This document shows positions 57,050-64,000 of a stretch of 64,000 nucleotides of DNA, piece after piece. The position numbers and the translations under genes were made by a program. The DNA lies in assembly GCF_013449375.1 (NCBI RefSeq), contig NZ_JACDRR010000019.1:50764-114763 (forward strand). Reading direction: 5' to 3'. The notes under the pieces were generated by a model. It worked only from the letters and a program-made list of their open reading frames with translations, was not told the DNA's origin and ran no database searches. Numbering within the stretch: position 1 is the stretch's first letter; every line of letters begins with the position of its first letter. Source of the stretch: Pectobacterium sp. CFBP8739. Its GTDB lineage: Bacteria > Pseudomonadota > Gammaproteobacteria > Enterobacterales > Enterobacteriaceae.

Positions 57050-59188
57050 GTGAAACCAGTAGTGATTAAACGGGACGGTTGCCAGGTGCCTTTTGATGAA
57101 GTGCGTATCAAAGAGGCGGTCGAGCGCGCGGCACATGCGGCCGGTGTCAATGATGCAGACTACTGCGCAACTGTGGCCTGTGCGGTCGCTCAACAAATGC
57201 AAGATAAATCGCGCGTGGATATCCGCGATATTCAGAACGCGGTCGAAAACCTGCTGATGTCCGGCAATTACAAGCAGCTGGCACGTACCTACATCGAATA
57301 CCGCCACGACAGAGACATCGCGCGTGAACGCCACGGTCGGCTGAATCAGGAAATTCGCGGTCTGGTCGAGCAGAGCAACATAGCGCTGCTGAACGAGAAC
57401 GCCAACAAAGACAGTAAAGTCATTCCCACCCAGCGCGATCTGCTGGCGGGTATCGTCGCCAAGCATTACGCCAAGCAGTACATTCTGCCGCGTGATGTGG
57501 TGCTGGCGCACGAGCGCGGCGAGATTCACTATCACGACCTCGACTATTCGCCCTTCTTCCCGATGTTTAACTGTATGCTGATCGACCTGAATGGCATGCT
57601 GACCAACGGCTTCAAAATGGGTAATGCGGAGATTGAGCCGCCGAAGTCGATCTCCACTGCGACCGCCGTCACCGCGCAGATTATCGCGCAGGTCGCCAGC
57701 CACATTTATGGCGGCACCACGATCAACCGCATTGATGAAATTCTGGCGCCGTTTGTCACCGCCAGCCATGCGAAACATAAAGCCGTAGCGGAAGAGTGGC
57801 AGATTCCAGATGCAGACAACTACGCCCTGACTCGCACGGAAAAAGAGTGTTACGACGCTTTTCAGTCACTGGAATACGAAGTTAACACGCTGCACACCGC
57901 TAACGGCCAGACGCCGTTTGTCACCTTTGGCTTCGGGCTCGGCGTCAGTTGGGAATCGCGTCTGATTCAGGAATCTATCCTGCGCAATCGCATTGCTGGG
58001 CTGGGTAAAAACCACAAAACAGCGGTGTTCCCGAAACTGGTCTTTGCGATTCGCGATGGCTTAAACCATAAAGCAGGCGATCCGAATTACGATGTCAAAC
58101 AGCTTGCGCTGGAGTGCGCCAGCAAGCGCATGTACCCAGATATCCTGAACTACGAACAAGTCGTGAGCGTCACCGGATCGTTCAAAACGCCAATGGGCTG
58201 CCGCAGCTTCCTCGGCGTTTATGAAGAAAACGGCCAGCAGATTCACGACGGCCGCAATAACTTAGGTGTGATCAGCCTGAATCTGCCGCGCATTGCGCTG
58301 GAGGCCGAAGGCAATGAAGACCGTTTCTGGACACTGCTCGACCAGCGTCTGACGCTGGCGAAGAAAGCCCTGATGACGCGTATTGCGCGGCTGGAAAACG
58401 TGAAAGCCCGCGTTGCCCCCATCCTGTATATGGAAGGTGCCTGTGGCGTACGTTTAAAAGCGGACGACAGCATTGCGGATATCTTCAAGAACGGACGCGC
58501 CTCCATTTCGCTGGGCTATATCGGCGTGCATGAAACGATTAACGCGCTCTTCGGTGACCAAACACACGTGTTTGATGACGAGGCGCTACGTGCCAAAGCC
58601 GTGGCCATCATCACTCGCCTGAAAGCCGCCACCGAGCAGTGGAAAGAGGAAACGGGTTACGGCTTCAGCCTGTACAGCACACCGAGCGAAAACCTGTGTG
58701 ATCGCTTCTGCCGTCTGGATACCGCCGAGTTTGGCGTTGTGCAAGGGGTGACGGACAAAGGGTATTACACCAACAGTTTCCACCTCGATGTGGAGAAGAA
58801 GGTGAACCCTTACCAGAAAATCGACTTCGAGCTGCCCTATCCGCCGTTGGCTAACGGCGGATTCATTTGCTACGGCGAATACCCGAACCTGCAACACAAC
58901 CTCAAAGCGTTGGAAGACGTATGGGATTACAGCTACAGCCGCGTGCCTTACTACGGCACCAACACGCCGATTGACGAATGCTACGAGTGTGGCTTCACCG
59001 GTGAATTCGAGTGCACCAGCAAAGGCTTCACCTGCCCGAAATGCGGCAACCATGATTCGGCACGCGTTTCCGTCACGCGCCGCGTGTGCGGCTATCTCGG
59101 CAGTCCGGATGCACGTCCATTCAACGCCGGTAAACAGGAAGAAGTTAAGCGCCGGATTAAACATCTGGGCAACGGTCAACTGGGGTAA
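57050..59188 (+). CDS. nrdD: Anaerobic ribonucleoside-triphosphate reductase
   Basis: Encodes 712 aa (E. coli 712). The N-terminal ATP-cone (VVIKRDGCQVPFDEVRIKEA) is followed by the ten-stranded barrel. Near the C-terminus are the zinc site CYECGFTG...CPKCG and the glycyl-radical loop RVCGYLG with Gly at position 681, as in E. coli. It reduces NTPs to dNTPs without oxygen after activation by NrdG. It is the first gene of nrdDG, with 81 bp to nrdG. FNR-, NrdR- and DnaA-type sites lie upstream. Confidence 0.97.
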   Translation: MKPVVIKRDGCQVPFDEVRIKEAVERAAHAAGVNDADYCATVACAVAQQMQDKSRVDIRDIQNAVENLLMSGNYKQLARTYIEYRHDRDIARERHGRLNQEIRGLVEQSNIALLNENANKDSKVIPTQRDLLAGIVAKHYAKQYILPRDVVLAHERGEIHYHDLDYSPFFPMFNCMLIDLNGMLTNGFKMGNAEIEPPKSISTATAVTAQIIAQVASHIYGGTTINRIDEILAPFVTASHAKHKAVAEEWQIPDADNYALTRTEKECYDAFQSLEYEVNTLHTANGQTPFVTFGFGLGVSWESRLIQESILRNRIAGLGKNHKTAVFPKLVFAIRDGLNHKAGDPNYDVKQLALECASKRMYPDILNYEQVVSVTGSFKTPMGCRSFLGVYEENGQQIHDGRNNLGVISLNLPRIALEAEGNEDRFWTLLDQRLTLAKKALMTRIARLENVKARVAPILYMEGACGVRLKADDSIADIFKNGRASISLGYIGVHETINALFGDQTHVFDDEALRAKAVAIITRLKAATEQWKEETGYGFSLYSTPSENLCDRFCRLDTAEFGVVQGVTDKGYYTNSFHLDVEKKVNPYQKIDFELPYPPLANGGFICYGEYPNLQHNLKALEDVWDYSYSRVPYYGTNTPIDECYECGFTGEFECTSKGFTCPKCGNHDSARVSVTRRVCGYLGSPDARPFNAGKQEEVKRRIKHLGNGQLG

Positions 59189-59269
59189 TCCCTTTCGGGC
59201 CGCCGCGATGCGGCCCACCTTTCGCGGCACCGTCAACACGCGCCCGCTTCATAACATGGGCTCTACAGT

Positions 59270-59734
59270 ATGAATTACCACCAGTATTATCCCGTTGATG
59301 TCGTCAACGGCCCCGGCACCCGCTGCACGCTGTTTGTCGCTGGCTGCGTGCATGAATGCGTGGGGTGCTACAACAAAAGCACCTGGCGACTGAATTCCGG
59401 CCAGCCGTTTACGCAGGAACAGGAAGATCGGATCATCGCCGATCTTCGGGATACGGTGATCCCACGACAGGGAATTTCGTTGTCTGGCGGCGATCCGCTT
59501 CATCCACAGAATGTGCCTGACATCCTGAAGCTGGTCGAACGAATACGCGCGGAGTGCCCAGGCAAAGATATCTGGGTGTGGACAGGCTACGTGCTGGCAG
59601 AACTGACGCCGGAGCAACTGCGGGTGGTCGATCTCATCAACGTCTTAGTCGATGGAAAATTTGTGCAAGATCTGAAAGATCCCGCACTGATTTGGCGCGG
59701 CAGCAGCAATCAGGTTGTCCACCATTTGCGATGA
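59270..59734 (+). CDS. nrdG: Anaerobic ribonucleotide reductase activase (radical SAM)
   Basis: Encodes 154 aa (E. coli 154). The radical-SAM cluster motif CxxxCxxC is visible as AGCVHECVGCYNKSTW, and the glycine-rich ISLSGGDPLHPQNV binds SAM. It uses a [4Fe-4S] cluster and S-adenosylmethionine to make the glycyl radical on NrdD. It lies downstream in the nrdDG operon and is convergent with yraR. Confidence 0.96.
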   Translation: MNYHQYYPVDVVNGPGTRCTLFVAGCVHECVGCYNKSTWRLNSGQPFTQEQEDRIIADLRDTVIPRQGISLSGGDPLHPQNVPDILKLVERIRAECPGKDIWVWTGYVLAELTPEQLRVVDLINVLVDGKFVQDLKDPALIWRGSSNQVVHHLR

Positions 59735-59745
59735 CCGATAGGCGA

Positions 59746-60399
59746 CTACTGAAGCGGTTGCGGCTTGCCCAATGACCGTAATTGATCGGATTCCAGCACG
59801 GTAACACGCGCTTTGGGTTCGGGTGAGAACGCCTGATTCAGCAATGCCTGTGCAACTGTTTTTCCTTCAATGGCTCGCCACTTTGCTGGGAACAGGCGGA
59901 ACAGTGGAGCGGCTAGGCTTTCTAACGGGCGACTGTCTTCCCTTTCCCCCAGCAGCATCGACGGCTGCGCCAAGGTCAGATGTTGCCAGCCTTGCTGACG
60001 CAGCGATCTTTCCGCTTCCCCCTTCACGCGTGAATAGAAGAAAGGCGACGTCGCACTCGCGCTCAACGCACTAACCACCAACAGGTGCGTCGCGCCTAGC
60101 GCTAGCGCTACCTTTGATCCTTCCACCACCAGCGTGTAATCCACATAGCGGAAGGCCTGCTTACTGCCTGCCGTCTTTAGCGTCGATCCCAGGCAGCAAA
60201 ATGCGATATCGACAGGATCGGCCAATTGCGCCAGCGCGGCAGACAGATCGGGATCGTGCGGATTGACCACTTTCTCTGACAGTGCCAGTGGCTTACGGGT
60301 TGGCGCATAGATCGTCTCTACCCGATTATTGGCTTTCAACAGCTCTAACAACTCGTGCCCCACTAACCCCGTTGCCCCTAATAACAAGACTCGGCTCAT
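59746..60399 (-). CDS. yraR: NAD(P)-binding protein YraR
   Basis: Encodes 217 aa from the ATG at 60399 behind AAGGGG; the frame extends to 60495 without support. The Rossmann motif VLLLGATGLVG (residues 4-14), PTRKPLALSEKVVNPHDPDL, IAFCCLGSTLKTAGSKQAFR and SPFFYSRVKGEAE match E. coli YraR, a short-chain/NmrA-like relative of human HTATIP2. The reaction is unknown. It lies downstream of the HxlR-yhbP pair on the same strand, 55 bp away. Confidence 0.85.
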   Translation of the reverse strand: MSRVLLLGATGLVGHELLELLKANNRVETIYAPTRKPLALSEKVVNPHDPDLSAALAQLADPVDIAFCCLGSTLKTAGSKQAFRYVDYTLVVEGSKVALALGATHLLVVSALSASATSPFFYSRVKGEAERSLRQQGWQHLTLAQPSMLLGEREDSRPLESLAAPLFRLFPAKWRAIEGKTVAQALLNQAFSPEPKARVTVLESDQLRSLGKPQPLQ

Positions 60400-60454
60400 C
60401 GGTTTACCCCTTACTCTGCGTCTTTCACTTTCCCATCTCTTGATGTTGCTGCTG

Positions 60455-60922
<468 letters not shown>

Positions 60923-61369
60923 TCAATCCACTTTCTGAACGAACGTATCCTGCCCGACCACTAACAGCCCTTCCGCAGAATGCGGCAACATGGCTTGCAG
61001 AGGCTGGCCGGTGTGTTTATCCAATAGCAGGGAGTGCGGTTCTCCCTCCGCGAACAGCTGCTGTTCCCCCCACTGACGTAGCGCCACGACGAGCGGGAAT
61101 AGCTGTTCACCTTTTGGCGTCAGGACATATTCCTGATAGGCCGAGCTTTCGGAAACAGGCTGAACAGACAAAATGCCTTCCTCAACCAGAGTACGCAGAC
61201 GGTCGGTAAGAATATTTTTAGCAACCCCCAAACTGCGCTGAAAATCGCCGAAACGGCGGCGATTGTCGAAGGCATCGCGGATAATCAGCAACGCCCAGCG
61301 ATCGCCAACCACATCCAGCGCACGGGCGACGGGACACGCATCCTCTTTCAGACTTTTGCGTTTCACCAT
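60923..61369 (-). CDS. HxlR-family transcriptional regulator
   Basis: Encodes 148 aa. The HxlR winged helix is obvious: CPVARALDVVGDRWALLIIR, RRRFGDFQRSLGVAKNILTD and RLRTLVEEGIL, plus a C-terminal extension of ~45 residues. Many family members respond to aldehydes, quinones or thiol stress. It is the first gene of an operon with yhbP and perhaps yraR, and it lies divergent from a broken gene at 61635. The signal is unknown. Confidence 0.86.
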   Translation of the reverse strand: MVKRKSLKEDACPVARALDVVGDRWALLIIRDAFDNRRRFGDFQRSLGVAKNILTDRLRTLVEEGILSVQPVSESSAYQEYVLTPKGEQLFPLVVALRQWGEQQLFAEGEPHSLLLDKHTGQPLQAMLPHSAEGLLVVGQDTFVQKVD

Positions 61370-61634
61370 GAATACTTACTCCCCTTTTTCCTGTTCATCC
61401 TGCCTTACCCACAGACGGAAAACTGACCGCACGTTTTTTGGTTGCAGAATAAAACCAGAGTATTTATGCTTCAAGTGGTTTTATTTTGAAACCGAAAATG
61501 AGTAGTGAAAGCGAATATTATGAAAACCAGCCCTATTCATACCACGTCATCCGTCACCGAAGGCGATCTTTACAGCACTGCGCCGCAACTGACAGCCTGA
61601 TAACGGCACAACGATTCTTGATAAGGGAAAAAAC

Positions 61635-61835
61635 ATGAGTGAACTGACGTTACTGGCTGATGCCGACGAGCGTGGCCGACGCTATCTGGCTGAGACTGCA
61701 CAGCATCGGGTTTTTCCCGATGCCGCTGCCCTCGCCGCGCTGGCACGTTTTGATGAAGCGCTGCCGCAACAGGGCTTCTCGCCCGAAAGCACGCTGACGC
61801 TGCTGACGGAAATCAAAGCGCAGATCCCACGCTGA
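61635..61835 (+). pseudogene. N-terminal fragment of a PLP-dependent decarboxylase/aminotransferase-like gene
   Basis: A 66-codon frame with a good AAGGG site encodes LLADADERGRRYLAETAQHR followed by VFPDAAALAALARFDEALPQ, which from memory resembles the first ~60 residues of pyridoxal-dependent decarboxylase family proteins of ~450-480 aa. It then ends in TGA, and no continuation is seen in the 80 bp before the next gene. I read it as a decayed or deleted gene; a genuine small protein is less likely. Confidence 0.5.
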
Positions 61836-61917
61836 ACGAGGCGCAAAGTATAAAACAACTATCCCCGCAAATGTGGGGAGAGAGAAACATCACCGGACTA
61901 CGGCGTGCCGACATGCG

Positions 61918-62376
61918 CTAGACGTAAACGCTGATGCTGGAAACCTGCCCCTGAAAGCGGTTCAACGCCTCTGCCGCACGTTGCAGACTTTCGGTATTTT
62001 GCACTTCGCTGCGGGATGAGGCGCCCGCGACACCTTGCTGAATGGTGTCGAAAACATTAATCGGCTGGAACACATTGGAAGGCGGCACACTGCCGACATT
62101 CTCTCGTGGCGACGAAATAAGCCCCAGCAGTGCGGAACCTTCTTCACGCCCCATTCTTCCGCTGCTGACAAGGCCTTCTACCGTTTCATACAGCTCGGCT
62201 GGGCTAATGCGGGTGAAGTCATACCGCGTCGTCTCACCGGCAGGAACGGCACCGCTGCCCGCCTGATAAGACTGAAGCTGTTCGGATAGCGCCGCTTTCT
62301 CTGCATGCTCTGTCGAACGCTTCGCCATCACCTGCTGGCTGGCAAAAACGGACGACTCTGCGGCTTCAATTTTCAT
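61918..62376 (-). CDS. Conserved-looking protein of unknown function
   Basis: Encodes 152 aa. Its ribosome site, TAAGGAGGTGAT directly before the ATG, is an almost perfect complement to the 16S rRNA end, which argues for a real and well-translated gene. N-terminal helix (SSVFASQQVMAKRSTEHAEK), a central segment RYDFTRISPAELYETVEGLV, SSGRMGREEGSALLGLISSP, and a low-complexity tail. There is no signal peptide, membrane helix or known motif. It is next to the CRISPR region but there is no evidence for a CRISPR role. Confidence 0.65.
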   Translation of the reverse strand: MKIEAAESSVFASQQVMAKRSTEHAEKAALSEQLQSYQAGSGAVPAGETTRYDFTRISPAELYETVEGLVSSGRMGREEGSALLGLISSPRENVGSVPPSNVFQPINVFDTIQQGVAGASSRSEVQNTESLQRAAEALNRFQGQVSSISVYV

Positions 62377-62581
62377 ATCACCTCCTTACGGTAACGTATG
62401 GAAGACAAAATCATTGGCATAGCGCCTCACCGTGACGGTGAGTGCAAAAATGGTGTGCTTTAATACTGACACGCAATCCCCCAGCGCGCCAGCCAGAGGC
62501 GGGATTTGCTCCCGTGCGGGAGATATTTAGACCAACATGCAACAAGGGCGGGCTGGCACATTGGCTATATTGGCCTGTCTT

Positions 62582-62610
62582 CGGTTTATCCCCGCTGGCG
62601 CGGGGAACAC
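62582..62610 (-). CRISPR. Solitary type I-E CRISPR repeat beyond the toxin-antitoxin operon
   Basis: A perfect 29-bp copy of the array repeat (plus strand begins CGGTTTATCC, core CCCCGCTGGCGCGGGG, ends AACAC). The next array repeat is 824 bp away at 63434. The 32 nt on its right (62611-62642) have spacer length, but no second repeat follows. It appears to be the outermost, leader-distal piece of a once longer array. Confidence 0.85.
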
Positions 62611-62734
62611 AGCAAAGATACGCTCAATTTTATTGAGAGTGGCTCGGTTTTCATGCGGAAAGGATGCCTCTGGTGTAAACAGGTGACAACGTAATGCGGT
62701 TTGCTGGTCAGTAAGGCAACAGACGACCGCCATA

Positions 62735-62779
62735 TTGAAAAATAAGCTATGGCTTATATAATATAAGTCATAGCTTATT
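62735..62779 (+). promoter_or_regulatory. Promoter and operator of the CRISPR-embedded toxin-antitoxin operon
   Basis: TTGAAA (62735-62740), 16 nt, TATAAT (62757-62762). The -10 lies at the centre of an inverted repeat with 18-nt arms: AATAAGCTATGGCTTATA (62741-62758) and TATAAGTCATAGCTTATT (62762-62779), 17 of 18 positions complementary. A repressor bound there would fully cover the promoter, as expected for antitoxin autoregulation. Confidence 0.75.
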
Positions 62780-62793
62780 ATGGACTCGTGACA

Positions 62794-63141
62794 ATGTGGA
62801 CAGTGTTTTTTACAGAACGATTTACCGCATGGTTGATGGAACAAGAACTTTCCTTACAGGAAAAAATGGCAGCAGACCTGACGTGCCTTGAGTTTTATGG
62901 TCCACAGCTCCCACGTCCGTATGCTGACAGTGTGAAAGGTTCACGCTATCGCAATATGAAAGAACTACGTGTGCAACATGAAGGGCGCCCTATTCGTGCT
63001 TTCTTTGCTTTCGACCCTGAACGTCAGGCTATTGTGCTGTGTGCTGGCGATAAGAGTAATGACAAACGCTTTTATGACAGCATGATCCGCACAGCGGATC
63101 ATGAATTTACCGAACATCTGGCAAAGAGGAATCACTCATGA
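62794..63141 (+). CDS. RelE/HigB-type toxin inside the CRISPR region
   Basis: Encodes 115 aa from the ATG at 62794 (a GTG at 62788 is an alternative; neither has a strong ribosome site). WTVFFTERFTAWLMEQELSL, GPQLPRPYADSVKGSRYRNM, KELRVQHEGRPIRAFFAFDP and AIVLCAGDKSNDKRFYDSMI are typical of the HigB/Gp49 branch of RelE toxins. It should cleave mRNA on the ribosome. It overlaps the antitoxin gene by 4 bp. It lies between CRISPR repeats at 62582 and 63434. Confidence 0.85.
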   Translation: MWTVFFTERFTAWLMEQELSLQEKMAADLTCLEFYGPQLPRPYADSVKGSRYRNMKELRVQHEGRPIRAFFAFDPERQAIVLCAGDKSNDKRFYDSMIRTADHEFTEHLAKRNHS

Positions 63142-63437
63142 AAACGCTCAAAGAATTTATTGCGCAGCAATCACCAGAAAGCCAGTCTCGCATTAAAGAA
63201 ATGGCCGATGAAATGATTCTGGAAACAGGCTTACAGATGTTGAGGGAAGAACTTCAGCTTTCACAAAAAATGGTAGCTGATGTGATGGGAGTGAAGCAGC
63301 CTTCCATCACGCAGATTGAGCAACGCGGTAACGATGTGAAACTGGCGACGCTGAAGCGTTACATTGAAGCCATGGGCGGCAAGCTAAGCCTGACGGTTGA
63401 ACTACCCGACGGCGGTGGTCGAGTATTCCACATCTAA
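63138..63437 (+). CDS. XRE-family antitoxin inside the CRISPR region
   Basis: Encodes 99 aa. The helix-turn-helix is in LREELQLSQKMVADVMGVKQ, followed by PSITQIEQRGNDVKLATLKR, with an N-terminal dimer/toxin-binding helix. It should neutralise the upstream toxin and bind the 39-bp inverted repeat at 62741-62779. Its stop codon TAA (63435-63437) lies inside the degenerate first CRISPR repeat (63434-63462), so the operon ends exactly at the array. Confidence 0.87.
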   Translation: MKTLKEFIAQQSPESQSRIKEMADEMILETGLQMLREELQLSQKMVADVMGVKQPSITQIEQRGNDVKLATLKRYIEAMGGKLSLTVELPDGGGRVFHI

Positions 63438-64000
63438 AGCTCCCCGCTGGCGCAGGGAACACTGTACCCACGTTAGCTGGGTATACCAGTGTTTCGGTTT
63501 ATCCCCGCTGGCGCGGGGAACACGCCATCATCAAAAGGATCAAATAATGACTGAACGGTTTATCCCCGCTGGCGCGGGGAACACGTACGAGTACAGCCGC
63601 GCCTCTTTCGCTGTTTCGGTTTATCCCCGCTGGCGCGGGGAACACCATATTGATGCGGTAGTGAAAAATGAGATGGCCGGTTTATCCCCGCTGGCGCGGG
63701 GAACACAAAGATGGAGTTGCTAGCATCAGTTCTGGGGACGGTTTATCCCCGCTGGCGCGGGGAACACATACAGCGTCACCAGCCCCCAGCAATCACACAC
63801 GGTTTATCCCCGCTGGCGCGGGGAACACCTAGTGTCGGGATATCGCTCCCCTCATTCGTGCGGTTTATCCCCGCTGGCGCGGGGAACACCGTTAATTATC
63901 GCAGTGATGATAAGACATATTCGGTTTATCCCCGCTGGCGCGGGGAACACGCATTCGGTAGATATTTAGCAACATAAGCAGCGCGGTTTATCCCCGCTGG
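63434..64000 (-). CRISPR. Type I-E CRISPR array (continues beyond window)
   Basis: Ten repeats start at 63434, 63495, 63556, 63617, 63678, 63739, 63800, 63861, 63922 and 63984. The last is cut by the window. Period is 61 bp (29-bp repeat, 32-bp spacer); the last spacer is 33 bp. Repeats 2-9 look identical; the first is degenerate over its first eight bases plus one core change. The plus strand shows the complement of the E. coli-type repeat that ends ATAAACCG, so crRNA is read from the minus strand and the leader and cas genes should lie to the right. The degenerate repeat at 63434 is thus the oldest end. ORFs read through the repeats are not genes. Confidence 0.97.

Noticed and set aside
56939..57778. 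279-codon ORF on the minus strand across the nrdD control region and gene start
   Set aside because: It is antisense to nrdD, follows its codon periodicity, and has no family likeness or ribosome site.
61862..61879. TCCCCGC...GTGGGGA hairpin resembling a CRISPR repeat core
   Set aside because: Only the stem is similar; the loop and both flanks differ from the 29-bp repeat, and no spacer-length neighbour repeat exists.
62500..62535. CTCCCG/CGGGAG inverted repeat just left of the solitary CRISPR repeat
   Set aside because: It does not align with the repeat beyond a few bases, so I do not count it as a degenerate repeat.
63397..63977. ORFs encoding repeated VYPRWRGEH and GLSPLARGT units
   Set aside because: They are translations of the CRISPR repeats, not proteins.

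Overview
The window looks like chromosome of a soft-rot enterobacterium, most likely Pectobacterium. This is a judgement from gene content and recognisable protein sequences; no database search was run. The core genes (rha, rtc, aspA, lptFG, pepA, holC-valS, argF/I, pyrBI, ridA, nrdDG, leuX) are enterobacterial. The rhamnose genes, a large secreted protein that may act on plant polysaccharide, several chemoreceptors and a type I-E CRISPR array fit a plant-associated member.

Left part (1-31500): the window opens with the start of yagU, then a four-gene peptide-type ABC importer whose two ATPases are fused, and a yefM-yoeB toxin-antitoxin pair. Next is a full rhamnose block: rhaR-rhaS on the minus strand, divergent from rhaB-rhaA-rhaD-rhaM, with two CRP-like sites between. 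Two chemoreceptor genes, each with a good sigma-28 promoter, flank an 885-residue secreted protein. A decayed stretch (20068-20678) holds an HNH endonuclease remnant and a small ORF with an internal stop. An RNA-repair block follows: rtcB-rlaP with a sigma-54 promoter, divergent from rtcR, without rtcA. After it come a second toxin-antitoxin pair, a C4-like structured RNA region with a small unknown gene, an unexplained multi-hairpin element, a LysR regulator and aspA, then roxA and an acetyltransferase on the minus strand.

Middle part (31500-35230): a small AT-rich island lies against the 3' end of tRNA-Leu(CAA) (leuX). It has a P4-type integrase, an unknown polytopic membrane protein and a third toxin-antitoxin pair. 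lptG-lptF, pepA, holC-valS and kptA (RNA 2'-phosphotransferase) follow.

Right part (43600-64000): a third chemoreceptor, a secreted alpha/beta hydrolase, a membrane M48 protease with yjgN, yjgM, rraB, argF/I behind two ARG boxes, a tandem pair of PAS-LuxR regulators, yjgK, and pyrBI with its leader peptide and attenuator. Then come ridA, nrdD-nrdG, yraR, yhbP and an HxlR regulator. The region upstream of nrdD carries an FNR-like site, two NrdR-like boxes and two perfect inverted DnaA boxes. The window ends in a type I-E CRISPR array, read on the minus strand with its leader off to the right. At the oldest (leader-distal) end a RelE/HigB-type toxin-antitoxin operon lies between one perfect solitary repeat and the degenerate first repeat of the array; the antitoxin stop codon overlaps that degenerate repeat.
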